Shown piece after piece: positions 50,219 through 58,409 of a stretch of DNA of 64,000 bases. Positions within the stretch are counted from its first letter, which is position 1. Each line of letters begins with the position of its first letter. Source of the DNA: JBDHWI01 sp964590135 (GTDB lineage Bacteria; Chloroflexota; Anaerolineae; J036; Brachytrichaceae). A model generated the notes under the pieces. That model was given only the letters and a program-made list of their open reading frames with translations. It searched no databases and was not told the origin of the DNA. The translations under genes and the position numbers were made by a program. The stretch covers positions 1-64,000 of the forward strand of contig CAZPVX010000021.1 in NCBI GenBank assembly GCA_964590135.1, given 5' to 3'.

Positions 50219-51571
50219 ATGCCAAGCAAAAACGGACACAGCAAAACCAAATTCGCCAAACCGCCGGCGCGCACAAAAGTCAAGCGCTTCGAAAATAACA
50301 TCACCCGCGCCACGCTGCCCAATGGCCTGACGGTGATCGCGAAGGAGATGCACACCTCGCCGGTCACAGCGTTCTGCGTGTGGTATCGCGTCGGCTCGCG
50401 CAACGAGCACGCCGGCATCACCGGCATCTCGCACTGGGTCGAACACATGATGTTCAAAGGCACGCAGAAATACACCGAAGCCGACCTCGACCGGCTCGTG
50501 AGCCGCGATGGCGGCGTGCGCAATGCCTTCACGTGGATCGACTTCACCGCGTATTACGAGACGATGCCATCGAACAAGATCGACCTCGCCATCGAACTGG
50601 AGGCCGACCGCATGGTGAACTCGCGCTTCGATCCAAAAGAGGTGAGCAGCGAGCGGGTCGTGATCATCAACGAGCGGCAGGGCAACGAGAACAGCCCGGG
50701 CTTCCGGCTCTACGAAGATGTGCAGGCGGCGGCGTTCAAAGCGCATTCGTATGGGCATGAGGTGATCGGCCACATGCGCGACCTGGAGACGATGACGCGC
50801 GATGACCTCTTCACACATTACAAAAATTATTACGCGCCGAACAACGCCATCGTCGCGGTCGCCGGCGATTTCGACACCGCCGAGATGCTCGCGAAGATCG
50901 AAAAGCGCTATGGCAAGCTCAAGCCGTCGGCTCACATTGACCAATCCACCACCACCGAGCCGGCGCAGAAGGGCGAGCGCCGCGTGACCGTGAAGGGCGA
51001 GGGCGAGACGAATTACCTTGCACTCGCGTTTCATGCGCCAAATGCGACGCATGCCGACTACATGCCGCTGGTCGCGCTGGATTCGGTGCTGTGCGGCGCG
51101 AGCGGCCTGTCGTTCTTCGGCGGCGGCACCAGCAACCGCAGCAGCCGGCTGAGCAAGGCGCTGGTCGACACCGGCTTTGCGGCGGACGCCGGTGGTGGCG
51201 TGCTGCCCACGCTCGACCCATTTTTGTATTCGCTCGGCGCGACGGTGATGCCGGGCAGGGACATCAACGATGTCGAGCGCAAATTGTGGGAAGAGATCGA
51301 GCGCCTGCAACGCGAACCCATTTCGCAGGCCGAACTGGACAAGGCGCTCAAGCAGACGCGCGCGCAGGTGGCCTTCGGCACGGAGACGGTGACGAATCAG
51401 GCATTCTGGCTTGGCTTCAGCGAAATCGTCGCCGGCCACACCTGGTTCACTACATTCCTGGACCGGCTGGCACAGGTGATGCCGGCGGATGTGCAGCGTG
51501 TGGCGCAGGCCTATCTCACCCGCGACAACGTCACGGTTGGGTATTACCTGGCGCAGGGAGGGCAGGCATGA
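50219..51571 (+). CDS. M16-family zinc peptidase, active subunit
   Basis: 450 residues. The inverted zinc motif HxxEH appears as HWVEH at 72-76, with the downstream ligand E152 in NERQGNENSP, the correct distance for M16B peptidases of the processing-peptidase type. The start at ATG 50219 is preceded by no clear ribosome site; an in-frame TTG at 50189 is less likely. The next gene encodes the second, non-catalytic half and overlaps the stop by ATGA, so the two subunits are made together. It probably degrades peptides or processes exported proteins; the cell location is uncertain because no signal peptide is seen. Confidence 0.93.
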   Translation: MPSKNGHSKTKFAKPPARTKVKRFENNITRATLPNGLTVIAKEMHTSPVTAFCVWYRVGSRNEHAGITGISHWVEHMMFKGTQKYTEADLDRLVSRDGGVRNAFTWIDFTAYYETMPSNKIDLAIELEADRMVNSRFDPKEVSSERVVIINERQGNENSPGFRLYEDVQAAAFKAHSYGHEVIGHMRDLETMTRDDLFTHYKNYYAPNNAIVAVAGDFDTAEMLAKIEKRYGKLKPSAHIDQSTTTEPAQKGERRVTVKGEGETNYLALAFHAPNATHADYMPLVALDSVLCGASGLSFFGGGTSNRSSRLSKALVDTGFAADAGGGVLPTLDPFLYSLGATVMPGRDINDVERKLWEEIERLQREPISQAELDKALKQTRAQVAFGTETVTNQAFWLGFSEIVAGHTWFTTFLDRLAQVMPADVQRVAQAYLTRDNVTVGYYLAQGGQA

Positions 51572-52878
51572 TGGCAGCCCGCAGCCGAAAGCCGGCCCCG
51601 CACAAGGCCGCCGCTGTTGCGCCGTCTGTGCCATGCAGCGCCAACATTGCGCAATTCGAACTGACCAACGGCATTCGCATCTTCGCCTATGAAAACTTCA
51701 ACAGCCCGGCGGCGGTGGTCAGCGGCTATCTGGTCGCCGGCGCACTGGACGAGCCGGGCGAGAAGCGCGGCCTCGCCGGCTTCGTTGCCGATTGCCTGAC
51801 GCGCGGCACGCAACACCACAGCTACGAGCAGATCTTCGAACAAACCGAGTCCATCGGTGCGAATTTGAGCGTGAGTGGCGGCATGTTCACCACCGGCTTC
51901 TACAGCAAGAGCCTGAGCGAAGACTTGCCGCACATGATGGATTTGCTCGGAGACGTCATTCGCCGGCCCACTTTCCCCGAAGCCGAAGTGGAGAAGGAGC
52001 GCGCCGAATGGCTGACCGGCCTGCAGGAGCGCACCAACAGCACGCGCGCGATGTGCGGCTTGTCGTTTGCGGAATTGTGCTACCCCGAAAATCACCCGTA
52101 TCACTACTCAACGGATGGCTACCCCGAAACTGCGAAGGCGATCACGCTGAATGACGTGCGGGATTTCCATCATGGCTATTACGCGCCGCAAGACATGGTG
52201 TTCGTCGTCACCGGCGCGGTGAAGGCTGAAACCGCCCGCGACATCATTGCTGCCCAGTTTGGAGATTGGGAAAATCGCCGGCCCGCCCGATCCGCCTTGC
52301 CAGAAGCGCCAAAGATCACAGGCCGGCCGCGCAAGCATGTGGCGATGCCCGGCAAGAGCCAGAGCAACCTCGCTTTTGGGTTCCCCGGCCCCTCACAATT
52401 TGATCCCGATTGGACGCCCTGCGTGATGATGAACAGCATCCTCGGACAGTTTGGCATGTATGGTCGGCTGGGCGAGAGCGTGCGCAAGGAAGAGGGCTTG
52501 GTGTATTACATCGGCAGTCGCTTCGAAGGAGGGCTGGGGCCGGGGTCGTGGAACATCTACGCCGGCACCAACCCTGGCACGGTCGACCGCGTGATCGAGA
52601 TCGCGCTAAAGGAAGTGCGGCGCATGCGCGATCGCAAGGTGAAACCGGGCGAGCTGGACGACAACCAGTCGTATTTCATCGGTGTGCAGCCGCTGCAGCT
52701 TGAGACGAATGAAGGCATTGCCGGCCAGATCCTGAACATGGTGCGTTACAAGCGCGGGCTGGACTGGATGTTGAGCTATGAGGATCGCATTCGCGCCATC
52801 ACCGTGGCAGACATTCAGCGCGTGGCGCAGACGTGGCTCGACCCCGACAATTTTGTGCTGGCAACCGCCGGCACGTGA
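51568..52878 (+). CDS. M16-family peptidase, non-catalytic partner
   Basis: 436 residues with the M16 fold but no HxxEH: the equivalent region reads KRGLAGFVADCLTRGTQHHS. The C-terminal half has the typical LGQFGMYGRLGESVRKEEGL segment, which supplies the R/Y substrate-binding pair of the inactive subunit. The start ATG 51568 has GGGAGG at 51556-51561 with 6-nt spacing and overlaps the upstream stop by four bases. It forms a heterodimer with the active subunit in related systems. Confidence 0.9.
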   Translation: MMAARSRKPAPHKAAAVAPSVPCSANIAQFELTNGIRIFAYENFNSPAAVVSGYLVAGALDEPGEKRGLAGFVADCLTRGTQHHSYEQIFEQTESIGANLSVSGGMFTTGFYSKSLSEDLPHMMDLLGDVIRRPTFPEAEVEKERAEWLTGLQERTNSTRAMCGLSFAELCYPENHPYHYSTDGYPETAKAITLNDVRDFHHGYYAPQDMVFVVTGAVKAETARDIIAAQFGDWENRRPARSALPEAPKITGRPRKHVAMPGKSQSNLAFGFPGPSQFDPDWTPCVMMNSILGQFGMYGRLGESVRKEEGLVYYIGSRFEGGLGPGSWNIYAGTNPGTVDRVIEIALKEVRRMRDRKVKPGELDDNQSYFIGVQPLQLETNEGIAGQILNMVRYKRGLDWMLSYEDRIRAITVADIQRVAQTWLDPDNFVLATAGT

Positions 52879-52894
52879 GCGATACTCGACTCTG

Positions 52895-52944
52895 AGTGAT
52901 GCGTTCTGAGTGCCGAGTTGTGAGGACCGGCGTCACGCATCACT
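52895..52944. repeat. Inverted repeat upstream of acpS
   Basis: AGTGATGCG (52895-52903) and CGCATCACT (52936-52944) are exact complements around a 32-nt loop. The surroundings are rich in ACTC/GAGT units (ACTCGACTCTGAGTG, CACTTATCACTCGGAACTCC), which may be part of a dispersed intergenic repeat. Confidence 0.4.
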
Positions 52945-52968
52945 TATCACTCGGAACTCCAAACTCCC

Positions 52969-53343
52969 ATGCTGACCACCGGCGTCGACATCATCTCCGT
53001 TCATCGTGTGCAGGATGCCATTGCGCGCCACGGGGATCGTTTTCTCGGGCGCGTATACACCGTGGATGAACTGGTGTATTGCCAGGGGCGCATCGGGGCG
53101 CTGGCAGCGCGCTTTGCCGCAAAAGAGGCGGTGTCGAAGGCGCTCGGCGTCGGCATCAGGACGCTTTCGCAGCAAGGCATCGCGTGGCATGAGGCTGAGG
53201 TGGTGAACGATGCGCGTGGCAAGCCGGCGGTGCGCCTGCATGGCCGCGCCGCGCAATTGGCGCAGCAGTTGCATCTCACACAGTGGTCGATCTCGATCTC
53301 GCACGAGCGCGATCACGCCATCGCCTTGGTCGTGGCGATGTGA
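52969..53343 (+). CDS. acpS: Holo-[acyl-carrier-protein] synthase
   Basis: 124 residues, the normal length. It transfers 4'-phosphopantetheine from CoA to ACP. The metal-binding residues are D7 in GVDII and E53 in FAAKEAVSKALG; the C-terminal SISISHERDHAIALV is the third family motif. No ribosome site is evident before the ATG at 52969. It follows the M16 pair by 90 bp, with an inverted repeat between them, and converges with the EamA gene. Confidence 0.94.
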   Translation: MLTTGVDIISVHRVQDAIARHGDRFLGRVYTVDELVYCQGRIGALAARFAAKEAVSKALGVGIRTLSQQGIAWHEAEVVNDARGKPAVRLHGRAAQLAQQLHLTQWSISISHERDHAIALVVAM

Positions 53344-53356
53344 TGGCAGCGGCCGG

Positions 53357-54268
53357 TCACCTGCGTTTGGCAAGGGTGATGAAGGCGACGCCGGCGACGA
53401 TGATGCCGATGGCGAGCAGGCTGAGCGGTGTGACGCTTTCACCGAGCAGCACCATGCCGAGGATGAGCGCCACCACCGGGTTGACGTATGAGTAGCTCGA
53501 TGCGAGCGCCGGCCGCAACTTGTGCAGCACGAGGTTGTATGACGTGAAGCCGACGATGGCGGCGAAGAAGAGAAAGACGAAGCCGGCCATTGCCTCTGGC
53601 GCAATCTGCGTCGGCAGGTGTTCGCCGCGCAGCAGGCCGGTTACGAGCAGCATCGGCCCGCCCATCAGCATCTCTGTTGCGGACATCATCGCGCCGCTGG
53701 GCAGGCTCAGCTTCTCGCGACCCAGCACCGAGCCAAACGCCCAGCTCAATGTGCCGATCAACAGCGCGATGGCGCCGAGCGGCTGACCGCGCAATTCGCC
53801 CTGTGCATTCAGCAGCAGCACGCCGGCGAAGCCAATTGCGATGCCGATCCACTCGATGCGATGTGGCCACTTGCCAAACAGGCCGGAGAAAATGGCAAAG
53901 GCGATGGGTGACGACGCCAGCACGGCAGCGGTCAGGCTGGAGGAGACGTATTGTTCGGCGAAGGCGACCATGCCGTTGCCGCCGACGATGAGCAAGCCGC
54001 CGAAGATGGCTGAGTGCAGCCATTGCCGGCGGGTGGGCATGGGGGCGCGGCGCAACCAGAGGAAGGCAAACATGCACCCGCCGGCGAGTATGAAGCGCAA
54101 CCCGCCCATCAAAAACGGCGGAAAGCTGATCAGCGCGACCTTGATGCCAAGATAGGTCGATCCCCACAGCACGTAGAGGACGAGCAGGGCGATCAGCGCA
54201 TCGAGAGGGATGGCGCGCGTCTGCGCCGCCGGCGCTGCACTCTCCGCAGGCAATGACTTCGAGGCCAT
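53357..54268 (-). CDS. EamA/DMT-family transporter
   Basis: 303 residues with ten predicted spans in two EamA repeats. The first begins LDALIALLVLYVLWGSTYLG, the typical FxWGST-like motif, and the second has LLIGTLSWAFGSVLGREKLS; SYVNPVVALILGMVLLGESV is the conserved C-terminal stretch. Such proteins export amino acids or other small metabolites. The start ATG 54268 is favoured over a TTG at 54292. It is transcribed divergently from the DinB-family gene. Confidence 0.92.
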   Translation of the reverse strand: MASKSLPAESAAPAAQTRAIPLDALIALLVLYVLWGSTYLGIKVALISFPPFLMGGLRFILAGGCMFAFLWLRRAPMPTRRQWLHSAIFGGLLIVGGNGMVAFAEQYVSSSLTAAVLASSPIAFAIFSGLFGKWPHRIEWIGIAIGFAGVLLLNAQGELRGQPLGAIALLIGTLSWAFGSVLGREKLSLPSGAMMSATEMLMGGPMLLVTGLLRGEHLPTQIAPEAMAGFVFLFFAAIVGFTSYNLVLHKLRPALASSYSYVNPVVALILGMVLLGESVTPLSLLAIGIIVAGVAFITLAKRR

Positions 54269-54318
54269 GAATGTGGCGACTATACATGGCAATCAACCCG
54301 AACGCGCATGCGCTGCAT

Positions 54319-54324
54319 TACACT
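54319..54324 (+). promoter_or_regulatory. Candidate -10 element for leaderless DinB-family gene
   Basis: TACACT ends 8 nt before the ATG at 54333. No Shine-Dalgarno is visible. Confidence 0.3.
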
Positions 54325-54332
54325 TCTCTGCC

Positions 54333-54842
54333 ATGCACAAACGCGATTTCGAACTCCTGGTCGAATTTCACTACTGGGCGACCAAAAAGATCCTCGACAA
54401 GGCGGCGAAGCTGAGCGACGAGCAGTTCGTCGCGCCGCAGCCGGCCGGCTTCAGCGCCGGCAGCATGCGCGGCACACTCGTCCACGCCATGGGCGCGGAG
54501 TGGGCATGGCGAATGCGCTTGCAACAAGGCGTGTCGCCGACGGCGTTCCCCAATGAGCGCGAGTTTCCCAACTTGTCGGCGCTGATTCTGCGCTGGGCGA
54601 CGGAAGAGGATCGACTGCGCGCGTATGTCGCCGGCCTCAGCGACGAGGATCTGGACGAGACGGTGGCCTACAAGAGCATGGCCGGCCAGGAGCGCGCCAA
54701 CACAGTCGGCCATGCGCTGCTGCAGGTGGTCTTGCACGGCCAGCAGCATCGCGCCGAATGCGCGGCCATGCTCACCGATTTCGGTCAGTCGCCCGGTAAC
54801 ATCGATTTTCTGTACTATCTGATCGAGAAGAACATCGCATAA
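54333..54842 (+). CDS. DinB-family protein
   Basis: 169 residues, four-helix DinB/YfiT-like fold. The metal-binding histidines are expected in VEFHYW, LVHAMGAEWAW and LHGQQHRAE; the last gives the typical H-x3-H spacing. Members act as thiol-dependent metalloenzymes (transferases) or stress proteins. The start at 54333 is the first ATG that matches the family N-terminus and has a -10-like hexamer 8 nt upstream. It is convergent with the sarcosine-oxidase-like gene. Confidence 0.9.
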   Translation: MHKRDFELLVEFHYWATKKILDKAAKLSDEQFVAPQPAGFSAGSMRGTLVHAMGAEWAWRMRLQQGVSPTAFPNEREFPNLSALILRWATEEDRLRAYVAGLSDEDLDETVAYKSMAGQERANTVGHALLQVVLHGQQHRAECAAMLTDFGQSPGNIDFLYYLIEKNIA

Positions 54843-54871
54843 GCAGCACTCTGCGCCGTCTCCTCTTCAGC

Positions 54872-56005
54872 TCAAAAGTTCCGCCAGCGGATGTGGCCGA
54901 TGTGCATGTTGGTCTGGCCGTGCATTGCAAGGTCAGCCAGCGCGCGGCCAATGCCGATGCCAAACTTGAAGCCGTGCCCGCTGCACGGTGAACTGACCAG
55001 GATGTTCGGGTGCGCCGGCGCAACATCCACCACAAAATCTTCGTCCGGCGTTGTCGTGTAGAGGCAGGCTGTTGGCTCGAATGGCGCGCCGGCGGCATCG
55101 GGCAGGTAGCGTCGTGCATACGCCAGCAGTCGCTGCGTCACTGCCTCGCGTGGCGCGCGCTCGCTGTTCGGGTCGATCTGGTAGTGGTCGTGATGGAAGC
55201 CAATTTTCACGCCGCGCGCGCCGATGATCGGGAAGCCGTAGCCTACATCCTGGCTACGCCAGTGAATGAAAATGGGGAACGCGCCGCGCTCGAACGCAGC
55301 TTCATTTGCGACGGGCTTGAAGTAGACGACCTGCTCCTGTGTTACCTTCAAGGGCAGCGCCAGGTCGATGTGCGCGAGCAGGCCATTCAGCCAGGCGCCG
55401 CCGGCGATGATGAGTTTGCGCGCGCGATACACCCCCTTCGCTGTCGTCACCTTCACTTCATCGCCGGCGTCCTCGATCTTCGTCACTGCCTCATCTTCGC
55501 GAACAGTTGCGCCGTGTTGGGCGGCCAGTGTCGCCATCACCTGCACGCAGCGTGTGGCACGCAGAATGCCGGAGTCGGGCGAGCGCACCGCCAGCGCTGC
55601 ATCCCCCAGCCGCCATTGCGGGTAACGCTGTCGCAACTGCGCGGCATCAAGTTGCTCGAAGGGCGCGCCGATCTGGGCAAGGGTGTTGGCGACAGCATGC
55701 ACGTCGTGATGGCGCGCCGGCTCATCGGTCAGGTCGAGTTGATCGGAGTCGAGCAGCAGCGTTTCGCCGGCCTCGCGCTCCAACGCGCGCCACATTGGCT
55801 TGCACTGCATGGCCAGCCTGGCGTATTCAGGGTTGTCGTACGCGAAGCGAAAGATGCGCGATTCGCCGTGTGAACTGGCGCGAGTGTGGCCGATGTGAAA
55901 CTGTTCGAGCAGCAGCGTGCGCCGGCCCTGCCTTGCCAGATGATACGCCGTTGCGCTGCCCATCACGCCGGCGCCGATCACGATTGCGTCGAAGGTGTCT
56001 GCCAT
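54872..56005 (-). CDS. Monomeric sarcosine oxidase / N-methyl-amino-acid oxidase-like flavoenzyme
   Basis: 377 residues, close to monomeric sarcosine oxidase (about 390). The FAD motif is GAGVMGSATAYHLA at the N-terminus, the FAD-contacting segment is HTRASSHGESRIFRFAY, and CSGHGFKFG near the end is the conserved C-terminal motif. The cysteine in ACLYTTTPDEDFVVD is in the position that is covalently bound to FAD in this family. It would oxidise N-methyl amino acids, giving formaldehyde and H2O2; the actual substrate is unknown. The start 56005 is chosen; ATG 56014 is an alternative. Confidence 0.9.
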   Translation of the reverse strand: MADTFDAIVIGAGVMGSATAYHLARQGRRTLLLEQFHIGHTRASSHGESRIFRFAYDNPEYARLAMQCKPMWRALEREAGETLLLDSDQLDLTDEPARHHDVHAVANTLAQIGAPFEQLDAAQLRQRYPQWRLGDAALAVRSPDSGILRATRCVQVMATLAAQHGATVREDEAVTKIEDAGDEVKVTTAKGVYRARKLIIAGGAWLNGLLAHIDLALPLKVTQEQVVYFKPVANEAAFERGAFPIFIHWRSQDVGYGFPIIGARGVKIGFHHDHYQIDPNSERAPREAVTQRLLAYARRYLPDAAGAPFEPTACLYTTTPDEDFVVDVAPAHPNILVSSPCSGHGFKFGIGIGRALADLAMHGQTNMHIGHIRWRNF

Positions 56006-56032
56006 GCTCGTCATGTTAGCAAAGATGCTGGC

Positions 56033-56038
56033 TATAAT
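56033..56038 (+). promoter_or_regulatory. Consensus -10 element of the HAS-like/HerA operon
   Basis: TATAAT, an exact -10 consensus, lies 25 nt before the ATG at 56064. No good -35 is visible at the normal distance. A LexA-like palindrome lies just downstream of it. Confidence 0.6.
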
Positions 56039-56042
56039 CGCG

Positions 56043-56058
56043 TCGAACTTCTGTTCGA
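56043..56058. promoter_or_regulatory. Candidate LexA (SOS) box, CGAAC-N4-GTTCG
   Basis: TCGAACTTCTGTTCGA is a perfect palindrome with a 4-nt centre and fits the Gram-positive LexA/DinR consensus CGAAC-N4-GTTCG. It covers about +1 to +14 of a transcript from the TATAAT at 56033-56038, where a repressor would block initiation. It lies directly before the operon with the HerA-like ATPase. Confidence 0.6.
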
Positions 56059-56063
56059 GCATC

Positions 56064-56657
56064 ATGACAACCGTTGGCAAAATCCTCAAGGCGGATACCC
56101 GCACGTTTGTGTTTGGCTGCCGCGTGAACAAAAGCGATGTGCCGATCTTCGGCTCACTGGTGAAGACGAGCATTCAGTATCGCAATGCCACGCTCTACGG
56201 CCTGATCTACAACATCGAAGTGCAGGATGACGGCACCACCAAACTGCTTTCGGTGGCCGACGACGTGCGCGAGGAGGAGATTCAGTGGCAGCGCGACCGG
56301 CGCGTGCCAGTGGAGGCGGCGGTGTTAAGTGTGGGCTATCGCGATGACTTTGAAGGTCAAGCGCGCATTCGGCATGCGCTGCCGCCGCAACCGCCCATCA
56401 CACTCGATCTGGTGACGGCGTGTGAGGATGCCGAGGTGATCGCTTTTACCAGCCGACTCGACTTCTTTCGCCTGATCCTCGATTTCAAGGATGCGCCATG
56501 CGATGAGTTGATTGCCGCCGGCGTGCGTCTGGCTGCGGAAGCGCGCCCCGAGTCGCAGCGCGAGACCTATCGCATCTCGTGCGGCCAGGAACTTGCGCGG
56601 CTGATGGCGAAGGATGCCATGCGTCTCGAAAATCTGCTTCGCCGCATCTCCGATTGA
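56064..56657 (+). CDS. HAS-barrel-like partner protein of a HerA-like ATPase
   Basis: 197 residues that I do not recognise by name. The N-terminal half (GKILKADTRTFVFGCRVNKS to LYGLIYNIEVQDDG) looks like the small beta-barrel of HAS domains found at the N-terminus of HerA ATPases; the C-terminal half is helical (LDFFRLILDF, QELARLMAKDAMRLENLLRR). It lies 21 bp upstream of the HerA-like gene on the same strand, so the two probably work together. It has no NurA nuclease motif. The start at 56064 follows the LexA-like palindrome and the TATAAT. Confidence 0.75.
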   Translation: MTTVGKILKADTRTFVFGCRVNKSDVPIFGSLVKTSIQYRNATLYGLIYNIEVQDDGTTKLLSVADDVREEEIQWQRDRRVPVEAAVLSVGYRDDFEGQARIRHALPPQPPITLDLVTACEDAEVIAFTSRLDFFRLILDFKDAPCDELIAAGVRLAAEARPESQRETYRISCGQELARLMAKDAMRLENLLRRISD

Positions 56658-56678
56658 TCTGCCACCTGAAAAGCACCG

Positions 56679-58373
56679 ATGACCAACGCACAAGCATTCC
56701 CCGAAAAATTCTTTGGTGTCGATGGCGTAAATGACGCGCCTGACCTGCAGAAGCTAGGCGTGGTGGTGGGCGGCTCGCTCACCGAGGGCATTCAAGTCAA
56801 GCTCAATCGCGACACCCTGATCGAAGGTGTCACCGTCGGCTCATACGTCACGGTCAGAGGCCAGACCAATCGCAAGTTCTTCGGCTTGGTCACCGACATT
56901 CGCCTCGATTCATCCGACCCGGCGGTGTCGAAGATGCCGCCGGCGGATGATGACTTCATCAACAAAGTCTATCGCGGCACAGCCGTGTTCGGCGTGCTGG
57001 ACGTCAAGCCGATGCTGGTGGAAGATGAGCGCGGCGAGGTGAAGCCGGTGAAGACGGTGCCGGCGCACTTCACTCACGCTTTTCGCGCCACGCCCGAAGA
57101 GGTGCAACACATCTTTCAGGTCAAAGAGAAGGCTGTCCACCGCATCGGCGAGGATATCGAGACTGGCAAGATCGAGATCAACCTCGACCTGGCGCGCTTT
57201 GTCGAGCGCAGCAGCGCTGTGTTTGGCCGCAGCGGCACAGGCAAAACCTTCCTCACCGTGCCGCTGCTGGCCAGCGTGATCAAGCATGACCTCGCCAGTG
57301 TACTGGTGTTCGACATGCACAACGACTATGGGCAGAATCTGAAGGCTGACGGCAACAACAGATTGAAGAGCCTGAAGCAGTTCACTGCCATCTCCAACCG
57401 CGTGGTTGTGGTCACGCTGGACGAAGATTCCTCGCGCAAGCGCAACGCCGGCTACGAGTTTGGCTTCAAGATCAGCTACGACCAGATTGAGCCGGAGGAT
57501 CTGGAGCAACTCAAGGAAGTGCTGAGCTTCACCGATGTGCAGGTGAATGCGCTGTTCGCCCTGCAGCGCGCATTCAAGAAACAGTGGATTTTCAAGTTGC
57601 TCTCGGAAGAGGGCGATCAGGACATCGAGGATTGGTTTGAGAAAGGCCAGATCGCGAAGGGCACGTTCTACGCCATGCAACGCAAGCTGCAACGCTTGTT
57701 GCGCATGGGCTTCATTCAGGAAGAGACCGCCGGCGACTTCACCGAAAAGGTGCTGAACCACCTGACCCGCCATACCAGCGTCGTCGTCGAGTTCGGGCGC
57801 TTTGGCAACGATCTGCCGGCGTATGTCTTCGTCGCCAACTTCCTCACGCGCCGCATTCACAAACGCTATGTCGACTTGAAGGAGGCGTCTGAGGGTGGCG
57901 GCGGAGAGGGACCGCACAAACTCGTCATCGCCATCGAGGAGGCCCACAAGTTCCTGGAGCCAGGCATCGCCGAGCTCACCATCTTCGGCACCATCGCGCG
58001 CGAATTGCGCAAATATAACGTCACGCTGCTGATTGTCGACCAGCGCCCCAGCCAGATCGATGCCGAGATCATGTCGCAGATCGGCACGCGCATCACCTGC
58101 GCATTGAGCGACGAGAAGGACATCAGCGCGGTGTTTGCCGGCGTCAGCGGCGCGCAGCAGTTGCGCAGCGTGCTGGCTGCGCTCGACAGCAAGCAGCAGG
58201 CGCTCATCATGGGTCATGCTGTGCCGATGCCGGTGGTGGTGAAGACAACCGACTACCAGAGCTTCTACGAGAAGTTTATTGACACGACGATGGAAGCGCC
58301 GGCGGCTGAACGCAAGGCTGCCAACGCGAAGAAGATGGGCCGTCACGAGAACAATCCCGACGATCTCATCTGA
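56679..58373 (+). CDS. HerA-like DNA translocase ATPase (HAS barrel + HerA/DUF87 core)
   Basis: 564 residues. An N-terminal HAS-type barrel (about 25-115) is followed by the HerA core with Walker A GRSGTGKT (183-190), VLVFDMHNDYG and the Walker B region LVIAIEEAHKFLEPG, then VTLLIVDQRPSQID with the sensor/arginine-type region and IGTRITCALSDEKD. These hexameric motors move DNA, and in archaea HerA works with NurA and Mre11-Rad50 in end resection. No NurA, Mre11 or Rad50 is nearby; instead a small HAS-like protein precedes it. A LexA-like site upstream suggests DNA-damage induction. Confidence 0.88.
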   Translation: MTNAQAFPEKFFGVDGVNDAPDLQKLGVVVGGSLTEGIQVKLNRDTLIEGVTVGSYVTVRGQTNRKFFGLVTDIRLDSSDPAVSKMPPADDDFINKVYRGTAVFGVLDVKPMLVEDERGEVKPVKTVPAHFTHAFRATPEEVQHIFQVKEKAVHRIGEDIETGKIEINLDLARFVERSSAVFGRSGTGKTFLTVPLLASVIKHDLASVLVFDMHNDYGQNLKADGNNRLKSLKQFTAISNRVVVVTLDEDSSRKRNAGYEFGFKISYDQIEPEDLEQLKEVLSFTDVQVNALFALQRAFKKQWIFKLLSEEGDQDIEDWFEKGQIAKGTFYAMQRKLQRLLRMGFIQEETAGDFTEKVLNHLTRHTSVVVEFGRFGNDLPAYVFVANFLTRRIHKRYVDLKEASEGGGGEGPHKLVIAIEEAHKFLEPGIAELTIFGTIARELRKYNVTLLIVDQRPSQIDAEIMSQIGTRITCALSDEKDISAVFAGVSGAQQLRSVLAALDSKQQALIMGHAVPMPVVVKTTDYQSFYEKFIDTTMEAPAAERKAANAKKMGRHENNPDDLI

Positions 58374-58395
58374 CCGCAACCTCAGATCGCGTCGG

Positions 58396-58401
58396 TATAA
58401 T
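58396..58401 (+). promoter_or_regulatory. Consensus -10 element for leaderless LysM-M23 gene
   Basis: TATAAT ends 8 nt before the ATG at 58410. It is an exact -10 with no Shine-Dalgarno in between, the clearest leaderless candidate in the window. Confidence 0.5.
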
Positions 58402-58409
58402 CCCGCCGA

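Noticed and set aside
50132..51634. 500-codon minus-strand frame over the M16 peptidase
   Set aside because: Antisense shadow of the HxxEH-containing gene with no independent support. The same reasoning applies to 56910-58379, 17266-18561, 15237-16433 and 3238-4578.
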